Shown one piece after another: positions 27,301-34,258 of a stretch of DNA of 64,000 bases; position 1 is the first letter of the stretch, and the number at the start of each line of letters is the position of its first letter. The notes beneath the pieces were generated by a model. That model did not search any database and was not told the DNA's origin. It saw only the letters and a list, made by a program, of their open reading frames with translations. Origin of the DNA: Pseudomonas sp. BSw22131 (lineage in GTDB: Bacteria; Pseudomonadota; Gammaproteobacteria; Pseudomonadales; Pseudomonadaceae); NCBI RefSeq assembly GCF_026810445.1, contig NZ_CP113949.1:930001-994000 (forward strand), in the 5' to 3' direction. A program made the position numbers and the translations under genes.

Positions 27301-28597
27301 CGGAGCCTTCCTCTGCAAGTAGTGTTTGCAGGCAGGCCAGATACTTTTGCAAAAAAGGAGTGAAACCTGCCACGTTCCAGTCGCGGCGCGCTGCTATGTT
27401 TAGAAAGTCTAGGCTTAGAACGCTGCCTTTTGCGTACGTGTCTATGCGAGGAAGCACATACTTGAATGCGCCTTCTGCGTCTGTTTCCCAAGTACTTTCC
27501 GGGGCGTCCCCTAACTTTCTGTAGTGGACTTGGATACCTTGAGGCGTGTCGACGAAAAGCGACTCTTTGCAGTAGCGCGTTTTCCTGCCGGTGCTGTAGT
27601 GGTACGCGAGAATATTATTGGTAATGGATTCCTCTATTTCGCACGAGGCGACAATCAAAAAAGAATTCGCAAGCTCCATTCCCAAGTTATTGTTGATAAC
27701 GACAGGCCAGGCTTTTTCGAGATTGAATGTTGTCAACTCTGGGAGTTGCGGGTCTTTCTTCACGTTCTGCCAAGCGAGAGCCGCCGAATCGAATTTTTCG
27801 TGCTCAAAGCCGCTTTCAGTAATGATCGAGTTCGGAAGTTTGTAGTCTGGGCTTGGCGCCAAGAAGTCAGACGAAGCAAACCCCGAGCGCTTAATCAGGT
27901 CGCTTAGTTCTTTTTTGCCGTAAGTCTTCGGCTGTCCGTGCTCATATCTGCCTTCGATTCCATACATGGTAACCCCGAGGTGATCCTCAGGAGCTCCAGC
28001 AAAGTACTTGAGACCAAGCTGGTTTTCGATGGCTATGAATAGATGACCGTCCGGTTTTAAGAGCTGGCGAATCCGCATCAGCATCGCCAGCGCAGGGTTG
28101 TCCGCAGTGCTGAACATACTGGCGTACTCAAGCACACCAATCAGGGTGACGACGTCAAATTGTTCTTCGATTTTGAAGTCGTCGAATCGCTCGGCAAGCA
28201 CGGTAACATTGTCCAAACCGCGTGTACGGCTAGCTGCCATGGCCGCGCGGCGTGGGCTGCCTTCCAAGCAAAGCAGGTCAGCTCCACACTCACCCAGATA
28301 TCGGCTGATCGCACCGCAGCCGGCTCCGATCTCCAAAACCCTTCCCTTGAGCAGTTTCTCAAACGGACGCAGGATATTCCCGCGTGTCGCACTGAGGTGG
28401 TAAAGCTTTGCCCAGTCAGTGCAGTGTTGAGGTAACTCATCCGACAAAACGGAAACGTCTTTGGCGTCACGGATTATGTTCGCCAGTTCGGTTTCTGCAT
28501 TATCGCCGTCGCTGTAGGCGATACCTTGGAAGTCAGAGCGGACCCAAACGCCTGTGTTGGGATCCTTGGTATAACCATATTTGTCAAGTTTATGCAT
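24305..28597 (-). CDS. Multidomain glycan enzyme: SAM methyltransferase + coiled coil + two GT2 domains
   Basis: This is a 1430-residue protein. Residues about 70-250 form a class I methyltransferase (VLEIGAGCGAISRYL). About 330-600 is a region with kinase-like spacing whose identity I cannot confirm. About 600-700 is beta-rich. About 700-780 is heptad-rich coiled coil. About 895-1120 is a first GT2 domain (ISIIMPVYNP, ALMDNDD, YSDEDKID). About 1150-1410 is a second GT2 domain (SLIIPTRN, GLINNDIEV). The order resembles WsaE-type enzymes, which add rhamnose residues and methylate the terminal one. Lying directly after wzm-wzt, it likely extends and caps the ABC-exported polysaccharide. It overlaps the wzt stop by eight bases. 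Confidence 0.82.
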   Translation of the reverse strand: MHKLDKYGYTKDPNTGVWVRSDFQGIAYSDGDNAETELANIIRDAKDVSVLSDELPQHCTDWAKLYHLSATRGNILRPFEKLLKGRVLEIGAGCGAISRYLGECGADLLCLEGSPRRAAMAASRTRGLDNVTVLAERFDDFKIEEQFDVVTLIGVLEYASMFSTADNPALAMLMRIRQLLKPDGHLFIAIENQLGLKYFAGAPEDHLGVTMYGIEGRYEHGQPKTYGKKELSDLIKRSGFASSDFLAPSPDYKLPNSIITESGFEHEKFDSAALAWQNVKKDPQLPELTTFNLEKAWPVVINNNLGMELANSFLIVASCEIEESITNNILAYHYSTGRKTRYCKESLFVDTPQGIQVHYRKLGDAPESTWETDAEGAFKYVLPRIDTYAKGSVLSLDFLNIAARRDWNVAGFTPFLQKYLACLQTLLAEEGSDVQLTSVNSVLPGRYIDAVPQNIVIDSNDVPQLIDVEWEMKEGVELGHLMMRGLLLLMAAANPFSPSSSSVSRQEFVTQLLASAGMDISADDLTRYIATEAAFQEKVTGADADQFLNWAPEAKIHKLGVVTQASRSATLYISNEYGNFSEESALHQAVTDGHQIVRFTLPEALASGLTLRFDPVNHRQSFSIEDIKVCSGSETVWEWHDDINHPLVSASAMRISRADHNTLYLALSDDPSVLIPLDANTLSGADLLELEVSLTLFTEEQLAHEINVLNESGLKSPNSELQSKLDLKNEALQATLARWQESLMEKDTHVRNLEEMLRIQQVQKDTHIHNLNLQIIAMQASSSWKATAPARKAARLAGRSKKAWRLLRSVIRRGGGLKNTIRKAIAVWRLQGTAGLVARVNWMAGASNFAFVGQETREVLDRHDYATWVKYYDTLDDNGRWKISEEITKWKTKPIISIIMPVYNPPLDLLREAVDSVKSQLYKNWELCIADDASTDADVIAYLKSLAKQDRRFKVMFRTENGHISNASNSALELASGEFLALMDNDDLLPENALYWVARAIHDNPDVGVIYSDEDKIDTAGKRTSPYFKSDWNEFLFRSQNMVCHLGVYRRDLVKEVGGFRVGFEGAQDYDLALRCTEKLNRNQIVHIPRVLYHWRIHSGSTAMAGQEKPYAALAGIKALDEHLHRKGEIGSTELLPMGMYRVHYARPTTPPLVSLIIPTRNAHGLVKQCIDSIENLTTYKNYEIILIDNGSDDPVSLEYFEQLAQQDNIRVMRDDGPFNYSALNNSAVKLARGELIGLINNDIEVITPEWLEEMVSIALQPNVGAVGARLWYPDDRLQHGGVVVGVGGVAGHSHKYLPKGDFGYFCRAALIQEFSAVTAACLIIKKSIFEQVNGLDEENLKIAFNDVDFCLRVQEAGYINVWTPFSELYHHESATRGLEDTPEKKARFSKEVLHIQARWPTIQEDYTYNPNLTLDHEDFGLAWPPRVKI

Positions 28598-29954
28598 TGT
28601 GGCTTACCGGGTCGATTTCCATGGTGACGGCTAGGTCAATCAACCCCAAGAGTTTGGGCGTGGGTTCAACGATAAAATGAATGGAATCATAACGACGGTC
28701 GTGTGGGACTATCTCTTCGCCTTCGCGAGACGCTAGGCCTATAGAAATGAAGTAGTCGCCGGTGGCAAGTCGGTTTTTAAACCGCAACTTGGCTTTAGAC
28801 TTAGCTCCGGTCCCTCCCATCTCTCTGGCTTCTTCGCAGTCGAGCAGGTAGGAGTTGGTGCCGTATACGGTCACGCCTTCCTTTGTTTTAACTGTGAAGC
28901 CCAATATAGGATTGATGATATGACGATTGAATTTAAAGGCCAAAGTCAGCGTGATCTCGTCTCCCGGCTCCACGCTGCTCGGGTATTCACGACCAGCAGA
29001 AGCCAAATGGAAGTCGGTCAAGATTGCCGCGCCATCACCCCAGCGATACTCGTGTGGGTTGTACCCGGGACGTGAGCTATAGACGTCTTCGTCAAAACTC
29101 AATGAAACGTCGGGTCGTGCATCCTGCGTTTTTCCTACAGGGGCTTCCGAAGCTGCAAGGTCCGCGACAGCTGCGACGTCAGTTTTCTCGCGACCGAAAA
29201 GTATATCGGTATAGCGGTTGATAACCGGGCGCGACTCTCCAATCATCTCAACCCGACTTTGCTCAAGTAAGATCGCACGGGAGCAGTGTGTGACAACCTG
29301 CTCGCTAGAATGGGTAACGAGAAGAATGCTGGTGCCATTCTCTTTCAATTGGCGCAGACGCTCAAAGCATTTGGCCTGGAAACGTGCATCACCTACCGAA
29401 AGGGCTTCGTCCACCACAAGGATCTCTGGATCCACTTGCGCCTGGACGGCGAAAGCAAGCCTCACAGCCATACCGCTTGAGTAAGCCTTTACCGGCTGGT
29501 CGAGGAACTCACCAATGTCTGCAAAACCTGCAATGGCATCGAACCGATTGTTGACTTCTTCACGGGTCAGGCCCAGAACGGCGGCGTTCAGGTAGACGTT
29601 CTCTCGGCCCGTAAACTCAGGGTTGAAACCAGAGCCTAACTCGAGCAAGGCGGCGATACGCCCGCGGGTTTCAATTTCACCGGTCGTTGGGGTCAGCGTG
29701 CCGCAGATGATTTGAAGCAAAGTCGACTTTCCTGACCCATTGCGACCAACTATCCCTACGGTTTCGCCTTTTTTGACTTCAAAGCTAATGTCGCGTAATG
29801 CCCAGAATTCTTTCCCATAAGTGGTGACTTGATCACCGGCCCAGCGTTGAAAGCGAGGCACGATCGCTTGTTTCAAGCGATCGTGAGGTTTGTCGTAAGT
29901 GTAGAAGCATTTGGAGACGTTCCGAACGCTGATTACCGAGTGATCAGATGACAT
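28590..29954 (-). CDS. wzt: O-antigen ABC transporter ATPase Wzt with C-terminal glycan-binding domain
   Basis: The N-terminal 250 residues are an ABC ATPase (GRNGSGKSTLLQ Walker A, the conserved ENVYLNAAVLGL segment, and Walker B ILVVDEALSVGD). The last about 170 residues form the beta-sandwich Wzt C-domain (GDEITLTLAFKFN, FKNRLATGDYFISIGL). In this family that domain recognises the non-reducing end modification of the polymer before export. The methyltransferase domain in the next gene could supply that mark. It overlaps the wzm stop by eleven bases. Confidence 0.93.
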   Translation of the reverse strand: MSSDHSVISVRNVSKCFYTYDKPHDRLKQAIVPRFQRWAGDQVTTYGKEFWALRDISFEVKKGETVGIVGRNGSGKSTLLQIICGTLTPTTGEIETRGRIAALLELGSGFNPEFTGRENVYLNAAVLGLTREEVNNRFDAIAGFADIGEFLDQPVKAYSSGMAVRLAFAVQAQVDPEILVVDEALSVGDARFQAKCFERLRQLKENGTSILLVTHSSEQVVTHCSRAILLEQSRVEMIGESRPVINRYTDILFGREKTDVAAVADLAASEAPVGKTQDARPDVSLSFDEDVYSSRPGYNPHEYRWGDGAAILTDFHLASAGREYPSSVEPGDEITLTLAFKFNRHIINPILGFTVKTKEGVTVYGTNSYLLDCEEAREMGGTGAKSKAKLRFKNRLATGDYFISIGLASREGEEIVPHDRRYDSIHFIVEPTPKLLGLIDLAVTMEIDPVSHNA

Positions 29955-30771
29955 CAGCGAACCCTTTGCGTGTCTTTTGGAAGAACCAGAAGCCTATGGA
30001 AGCAATCACTGCCCCAATGATGATAGCTATAGCCAGGCTGTCCCACTGCGGCAGATTGCCAAATAGGAGCACGCTGCGGCTTTCCTCGATGATGTAAGTC
30101 AAAGGGTTCAGCTTCAGCCACGGCTGATATGCATCCGGCAGCGCCGCTACGGGGTACAGCACTGGAGATAGAAACAAGAGAACGGTGGTCAGCACGGTGA
30201 TTACATGGCCAACATCTCTAAGGAATACGCCGAGAGATGCCAGAAACCAGCTGATGCCGAGTGTTGCAAGAATGAGTGGTACCAGGATCAGGGGGAACAG
30301 CAGTGCCGTCCAATGCAGCGTGCCAATGATCAAGAACTGAGCGACCAGCAGAACGAACAGGCTGATACAGCTGTGAAATAGCGCTGACCCCAACGTAATG
30401 ACGGGAAGAATCTCTAACGGAAAGACGACTTTTTTTACGTAGTTACTGTTTGTCATGACCAGCGAAGGCGCGCGGTTGGCACACTCGGCGAACAAGCCGT
30501 GAACGATCATTCCTACAAACAGCAGAATCGCGAATCCACCTTTCCCTGTGTCCACGCCCACCCAGCGAGATTTGAATATCTCAGAGAACACGAAGGTGTA
30601 GACAGCCAGCATCAGGATTGGATTGAAGAACGACCATGCCAGACCCATCACAGATCCGCGGTACCGCCCGATAACTTCACGCTTGGTCATCTGTGAAATC
30701 AGTGAGCGGTTTCTCCACAAGCTGGTCGTTAAGCTGACCGGACCTGCGGAAGGGGTAAGATGAGGGTTCAC
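29944..30771 (-). CDS. wzm: O-antigen ABC transporter permease Wzm
   Basis: This 275-residue ABC-2 type permease has six membrane helices. It begins with a cytoplasmic segment SLISQMTKREVIGRYRGSVMG, typical of Wzm, and contains the SWFLASLGVFLRDVGHV region. With Wzt it exports a lipid-linked polysaccharide completed in the cytoplasm. Its GTG start overlaps the rmlC stop by one base (TAGTG), tying rhamnose synthesis to export in one operon. Confidence 0.93.
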   Translation of the reverse strand: MNPHLTPSAGPVSLTTSLWRNRSLISQMTKREVIGRYRGSVMGLAWSFFNPILMLAVYTFVFSEIFKSRWVGVDTGKGGFAILLFVGMIVHGLFAECANRAPSLVMTNSNYVKKVVFPLEILPVITLGSALFHSCISLFVLLVAQFLIIGTLHWTALLFPLILVPLILATLGISWFLASLGVFLRDVGHVITVLTTVLLFLSPVLYPVAALPDAYQPWLKLNPLTYIIEESRSVLLFGNLPQWDSLAIAIIIGAVIASIGFWFFQKTRKGFADVI

Positions 30772-31316
30772 TAGGCGAACACCTCTGCGTCGGCCAGATT
30801 CACGGCGACGGCATCTTTTGCAGAGAGGATTGGTTGCTCGGCGAAAGGCCAGTCAATCGACACGGCGGGATCATTCCACGCCAGGCTTCGTTCGAATTCA
30901 GGCGCCCAGTAATCGGTGGTTTTGTACAGGAACTCGGCAGTCTCCGAGAGCACTACGAAGCCATGGGCGAACCCTTCTGGGATCCAGAGCTGTGATCGAT
31001 TGTTGGCGCTGAGGTGGACACCTACCCACTTGCCAAATGTTGCTGAGCTTTTGCGTAGGTCCACGGCCACATCAAACACTTCTCCTTGCGTCACCCGAAC
31101 GAGCTTTCCCTGTGCTTGGCTGATCTGATAATGCAGCCCGCGAAGCACTCCCTTCGCTGACTTGGAATGGTTGTCCTGGACGAACTGTACCGGTCTTCCA
31201 ACGGCTTCTTCGAACACTTTTTGGTTGAAGCTTTCATAGAAAAAGCCACGCTCGTCTCCGAATACTTTCGGCTCAAATAGAACAACATCCGGAATGGCGA
31301 GGGCGGTAGCTCTCAT
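30771..31316 (-). CDS. rmlC: dTDP-4-dehydrorhamnose 3,5-epimerase
   Basis: The 181-residue cupin has the RmlC signature: FGDERGFFYESFN, QDNHSKSAKGVLRGLHYQ (catalytic His in GLHYQ), GEVFDVAVDLRKSS and PEGFAHGFVVLS. It supplies the third step of dTDP-L-rhamnose synthesis, missing from the rmlBDA cluster 15 kb away on the opposite strand. It heads the minus-strand operon that continues with wzm, wzt and the glycosyltransferase genes. Confidence 0.95.
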   Translation of the reverse strand: MRATALAIPDVVLFEPKVFGDERGFFYESFNQKVFEEAVGRPVQFVQDNHSKSAKGVLRGLHYQISQAQGKLVRVTQGEVFDVAVDLRKSSATFGKWVGVHLSANNRSQLWIPEGFAHGFVVLSETAEFLYKTTDYWAPEFERSLAWNDPAVSIDWPFAEQPILSAKDAVAVNLADAEVFA

Positions 31317-31920
31317 TTTTACGGTATCTCCAAAAAGAAGCCAGGGCCGGATAGGCGGCGCTGCTGGCTTGAAATTCTATTAGCTCAGTTCAGGAAGTCT
31401 GACCCCACTGAAGGCAGGATCAGCTTGTTACGTGTTCGTTGTCATGCCAATACCTGATCTACGCGCCGGTCTGGACGAGTTGGGCTAAGAAGCAGGCACG
31501 CAAAGGTCAGTTTATTTGCCCTTGGTGCCGCAACCGGGCGCTGGCAAATATTGGCTGCGATGAGGAAATACGCAATCATCATTGCGGGAGCAATGCGCCA
31601 AAAGCGTATATTTTTTGAGCAGTCGGAATGCGCCACTTGCCTCTTTTTATCCTCTTTGGTTTCGCAGGTAAGCTCTCAGACCCCAATCGGGGGCACTTGT
31701 TCTGAGAACCGACGCTCTCGGCTTTTAACTTGCAATTCCGCTTTCGCTGGGCGGGCGGCACATTACCATAATCAGGGCGTTCGGACATTCAGCGCCGGGC
31801 GTTTTCCCCTTTCGATCCGGTGTGAAAGAGGGGGAGGTCGCAACGGTAAGGGATTTCCCGACCGAGCTGCAACAGTGAACGCTGTCCGCGGCGATAATCA
31901 GACATGTCTTACAGCTGTAC
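31317..31920. other. Gene-free leader of the rmlC operon
   Basis: About 600 bases between rmlC and the next GT2 gene. Short frames here show no recognisable family, no good ribosome site and no codon bias, so I call none. It presumably holds the promoter of the rmlC-wzm-wzt operon, but no element can be assigned with confidence. Confidence 0.5.
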
Positions 31921-33048
31921 CTAGATCTTTCCGAGGATCGCAGCCGCGTAGAGGCTCAAATTGCCTTCAAGCGTTTGACGATAGATCCCGGATTTTATAA
32001 TTTCGCGAAGCCGGGTTGCTATTCCGCCGGCACGGCCTCGACTGAAATGCAGAAGTGTCTCTTTGGCATCGCTAGATAGTGGCGTATGGATATCGTTCAG
32101 TATCGACAGATTTGCGTCGCTCCACTCTTTGCGCTGCCCTTCACACATTTTTCGCAGTCGAATAACTCTTTCACGCCAGCTTGAGTTCGCGCCAATGATG
32201 TTATTGCTGTGCTGGCGGTAATCAATGCTCGGTTTAACGTCGTATTTGACGCTGCCGCCGCATGCCGTGACAAGCAGATAGGTCAACCAGTCATGAGCAA
32301 TAATTTTTGCTTCAGGTGACACCTGCGCCAGAAGTTGTCTGGTTGCACCGTTCACCAGCATCGTGTTGGCTCCAGCGATGCTCTGTACCAAGGCGTTTTG
32401 GAATGAGGGGGGTTTCAAGAATGCTGGAGAATGGCCAATCACATAATTTTTTTCATCAACAAGCCTGGTTCTCGAACAGAAGATGCATGGCCTGTCAGGT
32501 GGCATTGTTTGAAGGTGAGCGATGCTGCGCTCTAGCTTGTTGTGAAACCAGATGTCGTCTTGGTCGCTGAAGGCGAAGTAGCGCGCATTTATTTCCGGAC
32601 GGCGGATCAAAGACAGGAAGTTTTGACCAAAGCCTTTTCTAGGGCCATCGAGGATGATCAGTCGATCAGAACCCCAACGTGTTTGATATTCGGCAAGAAT
32701 CTTCTTGGTGGCGTCGGTCGACCCGTCGTCTGAGGCGTAGAGCGTCCAGTTGGTACACGATTGGGCTTCAAACGAGTCGAGCTGCTGGTCGAGGAACAGA
32801 GCGCCATTAAAGGTACACATCAGAATCGCGACGCTTGTTTGAGGATCCTCAACACCGCCAAAGGGGGCTTGTGGAGCTTGGTCTTTGACCTGACTTGACA
32901 CCGGCTGCTTACCCTCTTCCGTACTATCGGTATTTGTTAATGAGGCATTAGCCGAAACAACGGCGCATCTTAACCCGCGGCCCTGATCGACGTCAGCATC
33001 CGCATTAAGCAAATTGTCACTTGCGCTTGGTATAGCCGGCCTTATCAT
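31921..33048 (-). CDS. Family 2 glycosyltransferase, probable rhamnosyltransferase
   Basis: The protein has 375 residues. About the first 70 are variable and low-complexity. The GT2 domain then starts at VAILMCTFNGALFLDQQL, followed by YASDDGSTDAT, FSDQDDIWFHNKL and a C-terminal HDWLTYLLVTACGG...DYRQHSNN. It closely resembles the GT2 gene at 16.5-17.4 kb in motif choice, suggesting duplicated or functionally paired transferases at the two ends of the locus. It lies 604 bases upstream of rmlC and may have its own promoter. Confidence 0.8.
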   Translation of the reverse strand: MIRPAIPSASDNLLNADADVDQGRGLRCAVVSANASLTNTDSTEEGKQPVSSQVKDQAPQAPFGGVEDPQTSVAILMCTFNGALFLDQQLDSFEAQSCTNWTLYASDDGSTDATKKILAEYQTRWGSDRLIILDGPRKGFGQNFLSLIRRPEINARYFAFSDQDDIWFHNKLERSIAHLQTMPPDRPCIFCSRTRLVDEKNYVIGHSPAFLKPPSFQNALVQSIAGANTMLVNGATRQLLAQVSPEAKIIAHDWLTYLLVTACGGSVKYDVKPSIDYRQHSNNIIGANSSWRERVIRLRKMCEGQRKEWSDANLSILNDIHTPLSSDAKETLLHFSRGRAGGIATRLREIIKSGIYRQTLEGNLSLYAAAILGKI

Positions 33049-33066
33049 AGTTGTGTCTTTATCTAG

Positions 33067-33098
33067 GCCGAAATGCTGTGCTTATCAGCATTTTCGGG
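33067..33098. other. Hairpin in the GT2 / small-ORF intergenic region
   Basis: CCGAAATGCTG (33068-33078) pairs with CAGCATTTTCGG (33086-33097), with one unpaired T and a 7-base loop. It lies just upstream of the minus-strand GT2 gene and of a small plus-strand frame. There is no U tract, so the role is unknown. Confidence 0.4.
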
Positions 33099-33173
33099 CT
33101 TCTGAGGTGGCTGTTCAAGTAACCGCAGGCTCAGTACCTCGTGTCACGAGGCGCCTCTACATCGCCTATTAAA

Positions 33174-33335
33174 ATGTCCAGCACAGAGGAGCGCGTTTTG
33201 AGGGGGTTTAAGGTCTTACGTAATCCGTTAGTGATTATCGGAGTGCCTGTTCTGGTATTGGCTGTAGTCTGCAATCAGCCCGCACTGATGGGGCTTTTTA
33301 TGTCTCTCGTGGCATGCGCATTGATAAGCGGCTGA
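33174..33335 (+). CDS. Small hypothetical membrane protein
   Basis: A 53-residue frame starts at ATG 33174 (MSSTEERVLRGF). It has a basic segment followed by a hydrophobic stretch (about residues 18-50) that could span the membrane twice. No family is recognised. An upstream in-frame ATG at 33141 is less likely. It precedes lapG on the same strand by about 220 bases. Coding status is uncertain. Confidence 0.4.
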   Translation: MSSTEERVLRGFKVLRNPLVIIGVPVLVLAVVCNQPALMGLFMSLVACALISG

Positions 33336-33554
33336 GAAAGGCGGGCTACGATGAGTGGGGCAGAATCATACTAAGACGTTTCAGTCGCTAGCTTATATAA
33401 GGGAGTGTTGAGCAGGCGCGATCACCAGTGTCGACCGCTGATTGTTGAGCGTACGGAGCTGCTCCATCGTCTCGACCACCCCGCCATTGTCTTTCCCCCT
33501 ACAACCCGTCACCATCGCTTTTTTGCCACCTGCTTGCATATCGGGTCAAACGAA

Positions 33555-34250
33555 TTGGCAGTACGTTCAGCTCATGGACGGCCTGGGCTTTGGCTGCTGC
33601 TTGCGCTCGTGTTGTTTTGCGGCGCAGGGGCGGGCTATCTCAATGCCGACTGGGATTTCTCTGTTATCAGTCGGCGCGCCGAAGCGTTGTACGGGCCTTT
33701 GGGCGCTGGAAAGCAGCGCATCGATGCCTGGCAGAATCTGCTCGCCACGCAAAAGCAGACGCCCGAGCTTGAACAGCTGAACGTGGTCAACCGGTTCTTC
33801 AACAAGCAGATGCGTTACGAAGAAGACATCGACCTGTGGCACGAGGTCGACTACTGGGCCACGCCCATTCAGTCGCTGATGAAAGGTGCGGGGGATTGCG
33901 AGGATTACGCCATCGCCAAGTATTTCAGCCTGAGGCGATTGGGCGTCCCCAGCGAAAAACTCTTGATCACCTACGTCAAAGCCCTGCGCCTGAACCGAGC
34001 GCACATGGTGCTGACCTATTACCCAAGCCCCAACGCCATGCCGTTGGTGCTCGACAGCCTGATTGACGTGATCAAGCCTGCGAACGAACGTCCCGACCTG
34101 TTGCCTGTTTATGCCTTTAATGGCGAGGGACTTTTTTTGCCGGGCGCGCAGGGCAACAAGAAGGTGGGCGACACCAAGCGTCTGTCCCGTTGGCAGGATC
34201 TGCTGAAGAAAATGACCGCTGAAGGCTTCCCGGCCGAGCCTGAGTACTAG
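33555..34250 (+). CDS. lapG: Periplasmic cysteine protease LapG
   Basis: LapG cleaves the N-terminus of LapA and releases the adhesin from the surface when c-di-GMP is low. After an N-terminal signal/anchor segment (WLLLALVLF), ADWDFSVISRRAEALYGPLG matches the family. The bacterial transglutaminase-like Cys-His-Asp triad is visible in GAGDCEDYA, NRAHMVL and LVLDSL. TTG 33555 gives a normal length (231 aa) and signal peptide. The frame is open 50 codons further upstream without family resemblance. lapD follows after eight bases, as in other Pseudomonas. Confidence 0.93.
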   Translation: MAVRSAHGRPGLWLLLALVLFCGAGAGYLNADWDFSVISRRAEALYGPLGAGKQRIDAWQNLLATQKQTPELEQLNVVNRFFNKQMRYEEDIDLWHEVDYWATPIQSLMKGAGDCEDYAIAKYFSLRRLGVPSEKLLITYVKALRLNRAHMVLTYYPSPNAMPLVLDSLIDVIKPANERPDLLPVYAFNGEGLFLPGAQGNKKVGDTKRLSRWQDLLKKMTAEGFPAEPEY

Positions 34251-34258
34251 GAGTTTCG

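Noticed and set aside
31302-31312. GGCGGTAGCTC resembling the ops/JUMPstart element of O-antigen operons
   Set aside because: It lies at the start of rmlC on the strand opposite to transcription and within the coding sequence, so it cannot act as a leader ops site.
31442-31788. Short frames between rmlC and the upstream GT2 gene
   Set aside because: No ribosome site, no family resemblance and no codon bias.
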